From Phytoseiulus persimilis (lineage: Eukaryota; Arthropoda; Arachnida; Mesostigmata; Phytoseiidae): 64,000 nucleotides of DNA. How positions within the stretch are numbered: position 1 is the stretch's first letter; each line of letters opens with the position of its first letter. The translations under genes and the position numbers were made by a program. Below, piece by piece: positions 51,713 through 64,000 of this stretch. Under the pieces are notes generated by a model that was given only the letters and a program-made list of their open reading frames with translations, was not told where the DNA came from and made no database searches. The stretch is taken from assembly GCA_037576195.1 (NCBI GenBank), contig CM075101.1, positions 44,206,001 through 44,270,000 on the forward strand. The letters run 5' to 3'.

Positions 51713-52567
51713 GGACTGAACCGCTCAGACTGTAACTACTGACGAGCTCGGTACCACCAAAGCGCAAGCATCGATCCGGGCTCAAAGAGAGGTTCACCGC
51801 CTTCCAGACTGATTGACGCGCGTTTTGAATATATTCTTACGGAAAAACGGGAATGTGCCACACAGACTGTACACAGAACGGAAACCGGCAAACATTCATC
51901 GCATCAAGAACCTTCTGCTGGATCTGAGATCCGGAATCCATGAGGAGGAACTTCGCGATTTCTCAAGAGAATCGATTGAATTCAATCAGAATAGCAACGA
52001 AATTCCGTTACTCAACACAAGCTGTCGCGATTGCCTCGCCCTACCATCGAGCGCTGTCCGCGTCCCGAACCGGCCATTTGTCTTTTTCGCCTCATTTTCC
52101 GGATTTTCCTCCAAAATCCGATCGCAGCTTTTCGTATCTCCACAGTCATCAACACATCGCCTTGTGGATGTCAATTTTTCCGATGGAGTTCCCATGGACT
52201 CTCCTGAGAGCTGTCTCCCTAGACTTTGGGAGCTCGAAGAGGGTACTTGTGATATTCGGTCCGAACACTCTCGATTTCCGTGAATCTTGATCGCCTTTCC
52301 ACGCAGGAAGATCGTTGGCTTCGAATTCACGAGCGGAAGGAGACCGCCGCGACAATTGAAACTCAGTTCGTTGCGATCGGGGTCCCACTGGCTTTTGGAT
52401 AACTTCACGCTGTTCCCCCGCCGCAATGGAAGCCGATCCCGGATCCAAGGAGAAAACAGTTCACACTGGTTTCCTTCGAACACGCTTATATGAACTCTTA
52501 TTCCTCGCAGCTCTCGTAGAGATTGAAGATCATTACGCCTGACGCTTCGCCGACAAAAAATACTCAC

Positions 52568-52653
52568 GGAATTTTCGGTCGCTGTTTCTGCTCGAAAACC
52601 ACAAACTCTTCCTCAAAGCTCTCTTCAAAACTGTCAACCGCAGCCAAAGGCAT
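52568..52653 (-). CDS. Candidate first exon, acidic, possibly of FEZ
   Basis: An ATG at 52653 is followed by 28 codons (MPLAAVDSFEES, then EEEFVVFEQKQ) and a consensus donor gtgagt leaving two bases. FEZ proteins start with a similar short acidic segment (in vertebrates APLVSLDEEFEDL), which is the only reason for linking it to the gene at 46668-48357. At least one more exon would be needed between them, and I could not find it. Confidence 0.3.
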
Positions 52654-52775
52654 CCTCACTGAAGTCATGTATCCACCGAGCTTCACGAGTGCTCAAGTCC
52701 GAGCTCAACGCAACAGATTCACTGTAGTCGCGAAGTTCTTGAGCCCGCTGTCGCGGCAGCTGAGGAGCTCACCGT

Positions 52776-53004
52776 GCTCCGAACTATGGAGTTGGCAGCA
52801 TAGTCTGCGTGGCACCGTAGTTGATATTTATCGCTTGGATGATAATTCAGGTAGATGTAGTCATTCCGAGAGCACTGGATGACCCTCCCCGCGAGGTTGT
52901 TGCTATAGATTCCGCAGGTGAAGTCCACGTTGACACTTGTACTTGAGCGCCGCTGACTTTCAAAGCACAGGTTCACGAAATCCTGAGAGTCCGAGGAGGA
53001 GTCG
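52776..53004 (-). CDS. Candidate exon with four cysteines, unrecognised
   Basis: A frame bounded by acceptor ctctcag and donor gtgagc encodes about 76 codons, beginning DFVNLCFES, with VDFTCGIY, RVIQCSRNDY and LRCHADYA. The four cysteines and many aromatic residues resemble part of an extracellular domain, but I cannot name a family. No start or stop exon was found to join it to. Confidence 0.25.
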
Positions 53005-53230
53005 CTCCCAAACAAACGAGCGGGCGAGCGACGAAAGGAAGAACGAACGTATGAGCGAAAGTTCGGGAGGGTCGGCTTGTCTGCACCGCAACTCGGCCCA
53101 CAATGAGCCGTCGGAGCGTTTGCGTTGGAATCATGAGCGGGCCAGCCAAGCAGTAAGCTGGCGAGCCTCGCGGAGAGGAGGATCTGTCATTCTTAACGGG
53201 CTTCAACACAGCAGCAAGCACTAACAGCAC

Positions 53231-55122
53231 CAGGCGTCAACCGTTTTGAAAGGGTCACTTACATAACGTGAACAGCTTGTTGTGAGCGACGGAGAGACAG
53301 GCCGGCAGACATCGAACGCCTACATGACACCTGGGCGCGGAACTTGTAGCGCGATTCTGTTTCTTCCGCGCTCCGAAACGATGAAATTGATTTTGAATGA
53401 TGTGGAGGAGTCGGTTCTTGTCAAGTCGGAAGAGCCGGCGGAACTACGATTCGGTTTCCCAATCGCTCGAAACTCGAAGAGACCACTCTCAGCTGAGCCA
53501 GACCACGACGAGAGCCTTAAAGATCGATTCCAAGAGAAGTGACTCGCTCGCAGAGTTTACGCATCCAAGGAACTCTATTTCAACGAGAGACGAATCACAA
53601 AGAAAACGAGCCCACCGAGACTATCCACCAGAAAAATCGAAGGTAAATGACTCATGAGAAGTGATGGGATCCATTCGAGGAAATATTTCCCACGGATCCC
53701 TTCTCGATTGGTATGTGGGAATTATTCATCGCAAACACAAATTTCGAGTCGGTTCAGGGAGGAATTCTGCTCCGAGCTCAACAGCCAGCGCCTCCGTTCG
53801 ACGCAACGGAACCGGATCAATGCGTGAACACACTGATGTTTATTTTCGCTTTCTGGATGTTCACGGGCGCGGCTCCGAGCACCCAGTTGAGAGTTGAAGC
53901 ATGCCCGTTGCGACTACTCGCCAGAAACCTTCACAAACCTTCACAATGGAAGCAGTTGAACGCACCTTTCGTCGAAGCCAACGGATTCGTTTGAGTCGAT
54001 TCGCTCTGCGGGAGTTGACAGCCGAAACGAGTTGACAGTGACGGCGAGGAATTCCTACCCAAGGTTTCTCCCGGCTCGGGAATCGGGAGGAGTCGAGTCC
54101 AAAGCTCAGGGATCCCGATAGACGGGTTTCCCCGTTCGGAAAAGCTTTCGGAGTCAGCGGAGGAGACCGAGTCGCAATGGAACTTCATGGAAAAACTTCA
54201 ATCAGAAGATCTTTTTCTGCGCCCGCGTCTTCCCCGCCTCTTCGCAAGTGATCGCAGCATGATGTTCCGGGAGCAAGTGGAACAGATTTAGGAGCGTCGT
54301 AGCGCTCTCATTGGAAAACAACCCCGGCCATCAGCACCGTCACGACGGCGATTTCGGAATCAGTTTCCAAAGGAAAACATTCTCGTGCGCGAACCGTTCC
54401 TTCCAGAAGGAAACGCCGGAGAGAAAATGAATTCAGAAAGCAATGAGCGGAAATAAAGCGATGTTCTGTTCGCCGCTCACTTCGAGTCAATAGCGCTCGC
54501 TTTCCGAACGCTGTCGGAAAAGCGCGAGTGGTTTCGACCACTAACGGCGCGCCGCCCGCGATCGCCGGGTGTGGGTCGCCGAGAAAGCCCGATTTGTGCC
54601 GCTGCTGTCGTCTTCGTGCGACTGTTTGCGGCATTCAATCAAACCGCGGAGTGAATCCGTTACAGAGGGAAGTGACTCTCGAGCCACTCGACGCAGAGAC
54701 ACTGGCGCGATGTGGGAAACGTTAGTATTTGGGCCGCGCCTCCCAAAAGTCATCGGCGGTCGGTTAAAAGCCCACGAGATCCACTTCAGTGGGATAGTGT
54801 CTCACGATCAGGAAACGGGACCGCGCGGGTCCGAAAATGGGCGTTCGAGCGATTCCGCCGATATCGCTCGAAGATCAAGACACCGGATTCGGAGGGAGAC
54901 CCAGTCGGGTTCGAGCGGCCGGACTCTCCAGCGGCGTTTCTGTCCCGACACTTCGGCGCACCACTCACACCGACGGGTTCATACTTCTCCAGACTCGCAT
55001 GCAGTCATGCGTGCCTCGTGTGGGTCACTTCGATAAACTCTGGAAATGTATGCATTCGGGTATCAAAGCGTCGGCGTCTATGCTGAACGCGTGCGAAACC
55101 CCCCATCCCGTGGAGGAAAAGA
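53231..55122. other. Gap with no recognised gene
   Basis: About 1.9 kb of unique-looking sequence with overlapping short frames on both strands. The longest frames (155 and 124 codons at 54569-55086, plus strand) overlap in different phases and show no motif. Confidence 0.4.
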
Positions 55123-55581
55123 TTAACAGAACATACTGCCTTTGAGCGTTCTCAGCGTCAAGTTCGACATGCGGTTCCACCCACGCGATGCGAATGGAAC
55201 CGATTGAGGTTCCGCGCTCCGCTGATTTGTTTCTGGAAGACTATTGGGGAGGACAGAAACACTGCATCTGCTTGGCACACTGTCAACTTTGCTGCCGTTG
55301 TAACGACCACGGCTCGGGCCGCAGAAGTCGTAGCCGCTGCTGCTACTGTTGGTTTGGTAGCGGACTTTGTTCCAGATTGATTTTGTTCCAGAGGCGACCG
55401 GGGCCGAACGAGACGGAGGAACAAACGAGGAGGAGCTCAACGCCTGGGCTTCTGGACTAACATCAGCGGACGAGGGAAGCAAATCTTTCTGAAGTGCGGC
55501 CAAGCAGCTCTGGAACGAGATGGGGCCACCGCCGTGATGGCTGGAATCACGCCCGCCGCACGGCATCGAGACGAACGCCAT
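55123..55581 (-). CDS. ATG open frame of 152 codons, unrecognised
   Basis: A single frame from ATG at 55581 to TAA at 55123. The product is Ser-rich with a Gly/His-rich start (CGGRDSSHHGGGPISF), a short helical segment and a low-complexity middle. There is no signal peptide or membrane segment. The opposite strand is open for only part of it. It could be a real single-exon gene, the first exon of a spliced gene, or chance. Confidence 0.3.
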   Translation of the reverse strand: MAFVSMPCGGRDSSHHGGGPISFQSCLAALQKDLLPSSADVSPEAQALSSSSFVPPSRSAPVASGTKSIWNKVRYQTNSSSSGYDFCGPSRGRYNGSKVDSVPSRCSVSVLPNSLPETNQRSAEPQSVPFASRGWNRMSNLTLRTLKGSMFC

Positions 55582-57013
55582 AACGGGGAATGTTCCTTCA
55601 GAATACTGTGTTTCTCAGTGAAGATGAAGAAGGGGAGCTCAGAATTTTCCCCTAGTTCCGTTCCGCCTGTTTAACCCCATCACAGCATCGGGAGTCGGAG
55701 GATTCCGGCTGATGTCGGTGCTGGGTCGGTTCGGGGATTGTCGTTCAGATCTCTGCTAATTCAAAGCATCTTGCCAAGTAAGGCGTCGCTTCGGCAGCTC
55801 CATTCTTCGCGACGTGGGCAGGCGGAGGCAGTTTGTTTAAGCGAGTATAAAGGAAGGAATGGTAGGGCGTCTCACTCGGCAATCGAACGGGACACTCAAA
55901 CAACGACAACGAGACTAAACAACGAGCACCGATGGATCGATGCATTCGCCAGCGCTGTCGTTTTCGTCGATGAAAACGAAAAGGCGACCCAGTGATGACA
56001 TCGTGACGCAGAGACCAACAGAAACGACACAGCGGCTAAAACAGTATTCGGGAGTGGGCTTCGTACCCGCTTCGACCCGACGAGGAACCACGATCCTCTC
56101 ACTGTTTCTGGTGTTTGAAGCCCGGGACTGCGGGTCCAGCGTCGTGCTCAGACTTTGGCAGGTACCGCAAAGGCGGAGCTGCAACCATCGAAGCTCGTTG
56201 CGTGTGAGTTCCTCAAGGTCGTCGAACACGCTCCAAAGTCTCCCTCGATTCGATGTGGGCCGTTACAGAAGGGAGAAGAGATATCTCCTCCTACGGCCCA
56301 AGTCTTGAAGTCGAGAGAGAAACCGGTCCGAGGCACCAGCGACCGACATGGCCGGATCTCAACAAGTTTTCACATTTTTCCCCGCCCGTACTGTCAGAGA
56401 AGGAGGCGGAGCGGCTCGTTGAAGAGTTCGACAGAAAAAGGCCGCAGCAGAAAGGAAACAGAAAGTTCCCCAGCGGCGGGGAAAAGACTCCTCCCATCAA
56501 GTCGAAGACTGGAACAACAAGCAGCAAGTCCGTGCTGAAGACGATGGCCCTGCCGAGGTCGTTGACTTGTGGTTCAAACGCCCGCCATCGTCAACATTAA
56601 AGAACAGACAGAACGATGAAGAAGACCAGCCGGGAGAGGATGCGTTGCTGCTGCCGCCGCCGCAGTGAAGGGTGATCAGTCGGCAACCGACTGGAGTTTC
56701 CAAGACCGAGAGAACGGACAGCCCAATCCGGTGGAGGATGGTCATTCGAGTGAAAACTACATGAGTTTAGAGACCCAACTGCCCATTCCGTCGCCGATCT
56801 AGACAAGTTTGTCAAACTCCAGATCGGGTCGTCGGTCGGTCGGACGCAAAACATGGGTCAAAGTGAGTAATGACACTATTCCAGGACGCTCCAGCTGCCC
56901 CGCATCGGGATGAACGGCGAAATGATCTAGCGCCCACCCCATGTGCGTGGTTTGGCGTGGCCACGTCGACGCTTCTAAAAACGAAAGGGTTCGGGCTCAA
57001 CCTCAACGTATGA
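55582..57013. other. Gap with short overlapping frames
   Basis: Plus-strand frames at 55940-56308 (122 codons), 56155-56538 (127) and 56253-56600 (115) overlap in different phases, so at most one can be coding. The last has a charged stretch (LSEKEAERLVEEFDRKR) that looks helical. No family is recognised. Confidence 0.35.
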
Positions 57014-60000
57014 TATCGAGTTCCTAGAAGAGATTCCGAGACGAGGGATTCTCAAAACAGAGCTCGACCCGCCTCCCCACCGAACAGCGGCACCGTGAAT
57101 CGTAACCCGAATGTTCGTTGTGAGTGTTTTAATACAGAGTTTTATTCCTCGGTACGTGAACAGCTGCCCCAGATCAAGCCGATTTGGAGCGGCTCAGAAC
57201 TTGCCTCTGCTTTGCGACATCGCTGGATATTTCACCCTGGATAACAAGGCACCGATGTCATCAATCCGTGGTCGTCGATAGTAATAAATATGAACCAAAT
57301 TAGAAACATAGCGTCTGAACGCTTCGTAAACACAACTTCGGTTGAGCCACGCGTCAGCTAACGTGAGTTTTCACGACCGAGGAACTGACGTCTTGCATAA
57401 TCGTTGGACGCATCCGACGCGCAGAGTGCTTTATGGACTTCGGGAAGACTTCGGGGATACCCAATAAGTGATGGCGCCGACAACGTCCGAGTCACCATGG
57501 GATGTCGGAAGAACAGCTCCAACGGCGCTTCTAGGGATCACCGACGTGACGTATTACATTGTCTTTTGAAATGGCTTGTCGGGAAAAATCAACCGCTTCG
57601 ACCCTTGTCCAATCCAGCCATTGAAGGAAGGAATTTCAATTGAAGGAAGAGTTCGAAGGAGTCTCCGAGAAGATCGTTATCTCTGATTTTTCGCATCTGA
57701 AAATCGAAATCAACTCTTTGCATCTTATGATTGGATTCAATCGCGGAGACGCCCTCTGCCGGCGCGGACGCAGAAGGCGAGCTTCGTAAGCGCAAAGGGC
57801 ACATGACCCGAACGTAACTTCCCGGAACCCCCATCCGCAGGTGTAGTGAAGGAACTTATTATATATGTATATACAAACCAAGTTCACCAGCCGTGAGCGG
57901 TGCCGTCATCTTGATTAGCTTCGTAATCGACCGTCACATCGACGTTTTCACCGACCCCCTCGCCCCGGAACTGGGAGACGCTACGAAGGAACTCCAGCGA
58001 ACAGATCGTGGAATTCATTCTTCATTCTTCTGAAACGGCCTATGTAGATCGAGGTTTGCTCGATCAGGTTCGCGTTTCCCTCTGTCTCCTTCTCTTCCTC
58101 GATAATTGCTTCCTGCCTGCCTCGGGACAGTTGCTGACCTTGTGGCGCAACACCCGGATCCCAGGCATGGTTCGAGGAAGAACTTGCTGGGGGAACCGCG
58201 ACAGTTCTGCAGGAGAGCCGGGCGGCTGCATCGCGCAGAAGTTAGCTACTTCGCAGAGCCTGAGGCTCCCCGAGAGCAATACGGAACCAGCGCTTCACGT
58301 TGCATGAGTCCTGCACAGCTTATCGGCAGGCTTCTGTATCGCGAGTGATCATTAAGCAAGTCCATCGGTATCGCGAGTGTAGGACTTTGGCTCCGCTGCG
58401 GGGATTCCGCGGGGGCGTATCGCGTGGAAATGTCGCGACCACTGTTCAACAGGGCAGTTTGTGCGACCATTGCTACTACCACCGATCACCACAACAAGAT
58501 TCGCGACGAACGCCGCCGTGTGGATATTTACCACGCATAGCGGGTCGACCTCGGCAAGGTCACTCACATACTGGGACGGACGCTCAAGTGGATTCATCGC
58601 TCACGGCGTAGGCGGGAGATGCCAACTGCGAGGCGGATCGGAAACCGTTGAAATAAGTGCGCATGATCCCCCTCAAATCCATTCCCAGGTTGCTCCGCGT
58701 GCAATATAGGGGCTCGAGCGGTTTTCTCGCTTTTTACGGGTCTGCAGGAAGAATCTCCCTCTCTACGACCGCTGTTTCGGGCAAAGTTTGGCGAGTGAAC
58801 ATGGTGGACGGCCGTCGCTTCAATGAATCAGTTTCCGCCTCATTTGCGGTGGCTATTAATTTCGTCAAAGGTTACGAGCCACACGGTTCGTTGGGCGTAC
58901 CTCATCCCGCACATGCGTATTGAGGACCGAGCCCTGACTGTTTCTGCCGGAGCCGTTATTGCTGTGGCGGCAACAACAAGAGCACACGGGACACTCAGCG
59001 CATGGGGAGCAGCGAGATATCGTTGCGGAGGTTGCGCAACGGTTTGCAAAGCGTATTGCCTCCCAAACGACGTGAACCAGAACAGACGCTGGACAGCCGT
59101 TGCCGCAGGCTTTGGTCGGATCACCTTCTGGGGAGGCGTTCCTTCCAGAACGATGCCTCCGGCCCTTTGAGCATCGCTTATCGCAGGACAAGCTTTGGTT
59201 CCAGGATATTTTCTGATTCATTCGACCGCTGAGCCTCACAATCGATATCTTCGCGGCTATTTCTGCTGTTGTGCGAGTCGAGCAAACTGGACTGCCGCTG
59301 GGCAGGAGCGGACCATGCACACCTCCCTACGGCCGGACCAAACAAGGCTCAACCCACTCAAACCCATTTCCTAGCGACGCGGAGCTTCTGGTAGATTTTC
59401 TCGCTCCATCAAAATTGTAAAACTCGTTACTGAGGGACGTCAATGCGAAGCCAGAAACACCGCGGCTTCGGCGACAACGGCAAATTATATCTGAAAAAGG
59501 TTGATAATTTAACCCGTCCAATGCCGCTCCGCTCGTTTTCGCCGAACGGCGCGTCGGAGGAACTCTCTATTGAACATATCGACCTGAAAACGTCAACCGT
59601 ATCAGTTTCGAGGAGTTGGTCGGTTTCTCGCTTTATCTCCGAAGCTCGTCTCCCGTCTCATTCGAACCGTTCTCCGCGGATCGCTCCCGTTTTGTTGACG
59701 GGCAGCGCTCATCCACTCCACGTGTCGTCATTGTTGGAGGAAAATATCTGGGTTGGTCGATGAACTCGGCGCAACGACCGTTGCATAACGTCACTCGGTC
59801 GTATTGATCTTGAAATCTGCTCGGGCTCACGCGTGCTTATTTGAGCGTGAAAAAATTCTGGAAAACGGGACGAATGTCATCGGAAAGTAGACCGGGTTGA
59901 CTGACGACTGGCTGAAGTATAGCGCTCCCACGCTCATCGAAATCTTATCTTCGGGTGCCGAGAATCCTTTCCCTGACGGCGAGCTAGGAGCTCAGTAAAT

Positions 60001-63000
60001 CACGGAATCATCGGGAGCGGTCAGTCAATGACCTCCGCGAATAATTTCCTGGTGCTCTCAGTCTTGCCTCGCGAAAGTGTTGCTGTACACTTCTTCGCGG
60101 GTTCCGAGAATCGAAATTTGTGGAGCAGTGGATTCGAGTGTCTGAACACTCCATCGATGAATCTCCTTAGGCCGACGAGTTGGCCGTGTTAATGGCTGGG
60201 CCCACATCTCTCGTGCTCGAAAAAACCCTCCACGGGCGGTCGGGGGAGGAGGCTAAAGGAAACGAGATTCATCAATTCTCCGCGATAGTTGTTGACGATC
60301 AGTGAGCCCTAGCCCATCCTCAGTCCGCCGGTCAATCTGACCGACTGCGGAGAGTGACAGTGCTGAATAGTTGATTCTCCAACCCGCCAGTTCGTCCGAT
60401 TCGCACTCGCCGCTTCTACCAAACATTCATTGCTCATACCATGGGCGGGGATCAAGCGCGTTTCTTTTCCTTACACCGGATCACCCCAAGACGAGAAACT
60501 TTCCGCAACCTCGCCCGAGATCGATTGCTCGAACCAGATGCGCGGCACATGGCCAAATGCATGAACAAGTTTGCGATGATGAATTTGAATATTAAGCCCG
60601 TGATCGTGCGAAGTTTTTGGATTAAGTCATGTGTGTACCGTGCCACCGACCGGAGATTCCTCAAGGAGATGAAACTCCTTCCTTAGCACACACGAGAAAG
60701 CCGACAATGCTTTTTTTCACTGAAGGGTCGCCTGAGAAATCCTTTCTCCCGCATGTGGTAACGTTCATAAAAGTGAAAGTCTCGTCAATTATTCATACAG
60801 CGACATGGATATGATAATATTGAGTGTTGTCTGAATGTAACCCTACCTGTCGCTAGCGGATGAGTTGATACTTCGTGTCGAGGAATGTGCTGGACAAAGC
60901 GTTCTCTATCAATCGTTCACTCGATGTGCTCTCGCAAAATGATGCGTCGAGCGTCGCTGTGCTTCGAGCATCGGGAATTGATTACCTACTCCGCCTTCAG
61001 GGCGTGTTAGAATAGCGCATTGACTCCGTTGACGGGGCTCAATTACTTGTGGTCATCTCCAGTCTGAGTTCGTTTCAGGAGGAACTCATTGCCGACTGGT
61101 AAACCAGAGGGGAGGCGTCGGTGACCACGTTCCGCAGCGCACCACTCAAACTAGTGTCAGCATCGCCAGTGCTTCGCTAAGTTATTCCTCTAACTGTTAA
61201 CCGCTACATTCAAGATCTCATTCGGACCTTGCCCCTGTTTCCCTACTGAATTTGAGAGAAATCTGAGGCCTAAACAGACGGAGAGTCTAGCTCTTCCGGA
61301 TCGAAGAGAAGTTCATGGAGCTCTTCAGATGCGGATCAGTCTCAAGGAAGCTATACGATCAACTCCGCGGAGAGCATCACAGAGAAGCTGCGTGCAGATG
61401 GAACTCAAGTTTTCAGCGCCGACTGCTTGACTTGCACGCTCGGTAAATCCTGCATCAACCGCTTTTCCGTTTTTCTACGAAGCTCCTGGCTCCTCGATAT
61501 CTCAATGAGGGTCCCTAGTGAGCGTGCATCGATTGCTGCTGAATGAGAGCTGTTTCGCGACACTACATTGACTGAGAGCCTCAGGGAGGATACGAACATG
61601 GCCAACGAAAAATGTGGCTTCCAGCTTGAAAGACCGCTCGTCCGGGATCATTGTTCTTCCAACGGCGGACGGCGATTATTTCACCTATTGCTCTTTTTTC
61701 GTCTCAAAGCGTTGCGACAAGTCGACCAAGACCTTGATTTCCTTCTCTTGACTCTCCTGCAGTTCTAGGGCAGAAGCGTCGCCTTCTTTCCGCTGAGCTC
61801 TTTCCGGGGCGCAAACCCCTGGACTTCTCGGCCGCTTCGATCATTGTTCACTGCAGCGACGAGCAAACTATGGAAGAGGGAAGTTTGAGGGGAAATTCGC
61901 CCAAGAATCGTCGACGCTCCGATCGTCGGCACCCTACAGGGAGTATAGACTCTCCCGCCTCCTGGTAGAAAATTGTCTACTCCTCGAAAACTTCGGATTC
62001 ACGAAGACTCCGCTCGGGAAGAGTATGAATCTTTCCGGAATCCGATGAGATCGCAACGGGTCGTGATATTTAGGAGTGCTGGAGTTCTTTTTTTGCTGGA
62101 TCTTCATAGAGAACTCCTTCGACCACGGAGCAAGAGCCTCTCTGTGGATTTCAGCTCTCGTAATGGTCTTGAACTTCCTCCCTAACTAGAACCTCCTTTG
62201 ATGTCGCCGTGGGAGTTGAACCGCAGGGGGGTCACTTGGAACGTTCCGCAACATTACGCACTTGCAGCCGTCCCACCCAAGACTGTGACCTCTCAGCGCT
62301 CGCAGTCGGTCAGGCGTATCTCTGGTTATCAGCGGAACACGTGGTCTGGACGAAGCTTGTTAATTGAGAAACCAATTCGAACATTGAGCATCGAACTTTC
62401 AAGCTGGACGAAAGTCTCGGTCGCGACATTCTCGATGCAAGGCCATGAAGTGTCTTCCTAACAAGTTCCGAGGTGAAGAAGCTGAACAACCAATGAGAAT
62501 CAAGCAGCAAGAAAGCAAATAGACAAGTGTGAGGTTACAACACAGGCCATCAATAAAGGCCAATCAATCGGATGGGGTTCCACGATTGAGTAGTTGAAGC
62601 TGCGAATAACGTTGTTGTTCTCGATCCAAAGACGAATGGCTGGAGCAGCTTAGCTCTTCCGAGCTTCGATGTCTCTTTGCCAATATGGACGTATCGGAAC
62701 TCGACTGTCGCAGACAATGCAATCTTGGGCCGACAAGAATCCGCCATTCATATGATAAGCTAACAAATCTATATCACACAAGAGGAAAATGCTAACGAGC
62801 AACTCGTGAACATCAACAATACGAACGACATCGCCTTTTTCGGCTGTTGCGCGACTTCATAAATAAAGAAAACGCCGAAGAGGGGAAAGTGAGCACGTAA
62901 GAAACAATAACAAAATGAAATACAATACCAAACGGAATGAAATATTTTATTTCTCAGTGAAAAAAAAGGGGGCGACATTATTTTGACATTTCACTCAAAT

Positions 63001-64000
63001 ATTGTGTAGAAACTTCAAAGAACCAAACAGATAAGATTCATCATTGAACTAAGTACAAACACTGTCAACCAATCGAACTAAGCAAGCTTCACTCGACGAT
63101 TTAAGCCCCGCTCTTCACGACTCTGAACTGTCACATCGAATGCGCAAAGCCCACTCGATCAGACTCAAATTGTGATCAAACCCATAGAGGACAGCATCCG
63201 CTATCACGGCATTCGCCGAAAGAATGCCCACCATCAGTTCATAGTCAGTGACGCCGCACGTTCTTGACCTTTGTGAATTTCATTCATTATCGGAAACCTC
63301 GAGCGAACAATCTCTCGTTGTGCTCTCTCCGAAGCCCTCCCCTTCCCGAAGTATGGAGGACAGCACAAGACGGGTAATCGACATCTTACCATGCCCATAC
63401 AGCTCAAATCTTATATGTCAAGGAGAATAACGGATGGATCATTCGTTCGCTCCTGCGATAATTTCTGGATCATGTCGTGATCTCCTTCTGGATCATTAGT
63501 AAACATTCAGGTGAACCTTGCACTGTTTTCAGATTAACCACGCCTGGTGCAGAGTGACCCTTGACCACCTACCACCCGATTATGTGACTGTGATTGCTTG
63601 TAATATTCATCGATTGGCAAACGGTTTGCTCAATCGATTATGGGATGCCTAGCTCAACCGATGACCCGAGTTCTCGATCGACGGAGAGGTGGATCAAAGT
63701 TTTCCCCGATCCAACCTTATATTCGATTGATCGATTGATTGGTAAGTTCCCAGTGATTGTTGTTAGGAAATTGCGGGAAATCTAGGGAGTGCCAATAATG
63801 AACCCGAACCCGTCGAATCGACCCTAAATATTTTGGTTACCTAATTCCGCATTCTTGTGAAAACGTTGTTCGTTGATTTCCGTTCTCAGCAGAACTCATT
63901 TAAAGCTTCTTACCAAAGCGGTCAAGCGGCAGCCGACTCTCGTCAGAATCGAACGTTAACCTCAAGGTGGTCGTGGTGTTGGTGGAATCGGTTTTGTGGC
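57014..64000. other. Right-hand 7 kb, nothing recognised
   Basis: No frame here exceeds about 155 codons, and none shows a family signature, signal peptide or clear exon chain. A frame at 58823-59170 (+) and one at 59320-58865 (-) overlap and are both Cys-rich, which reflects base composition. I saw no tRNA B-box-like sequence, transposon terminus or tandem array. It may be intronic or intergenic. Confidence 0.45.

Noticed and set aside
58865..59320. Cys-rich minus-strand frame as a secreted Cys-knot protein
   Set aside because: No ATG-led signal peptide or splice sites, and the overlapping plus-strand frame is similarly open.

Overview
This is eukaryotic nuclear DNA. Every recognised gene is split by GT-AG introns (about 87 bp to 1.6 kb) and ends near AATAAA signals, and the proteins are animal ones: eIF3c, SLC35C2, UFC1, proteasome alpha-4, MMS19, an Sp1-4 zinc-finger factor, a MYORG-like GH31 protein, a C-type lysozyme and a FEZ/unc-76 adaptor. 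The compact layout, short introns and C-type lysozyme point to an arthropod. A mite or other chelicerate is my guess, not something the sequence proves. Exon limits below come from hand-matching donors and acceptors. Reading phase closes across every junction of UFC1, PSMA7, MMS19, Sp, the GH31 gene and the lysozyme.

Layout. 1-402 (-): 5' end of eIF3c. 3518-8392 (+): SLC35C2. 9379-10335 (-) and 10994-12159 (+): UFC1 and PSMA7, divergent from a shared 658-bp gap. 12506-16624 (-): MMS19, convergent with PSMA7, the two sharing a nearly palindromic poly(A) element. 22829-26998 (+): Sp factor, preceded by 6 kb with no recognised gene and a triplet-rich leader. 29367-31815 (-): membrane-anchored GH31 protein that appears to have lost its catalytic acids. 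33754-34836 (-): unrecognised protein with a C-terminal membrane segment. 37303-37545 (-): possible 50-residue protein. 41168-44393 (-): C-type lysozyme joined to a 628-residue disordered tail. 46668-48357 (-): FEZ, 5' end not located with confidence. 48400-57000 holds only weak candidate exons, and 57-64 kb shows nothing I can name.

The recognised genes do not form one pathway. Most are housekeeping (translation initiation, Golgi transport, UFMylation, proteasome, Fe-S cluster delivery). The two most unusual objects are the lysozyme with its long repeat-bearing tail and the apparent pseudo-glycosidase.
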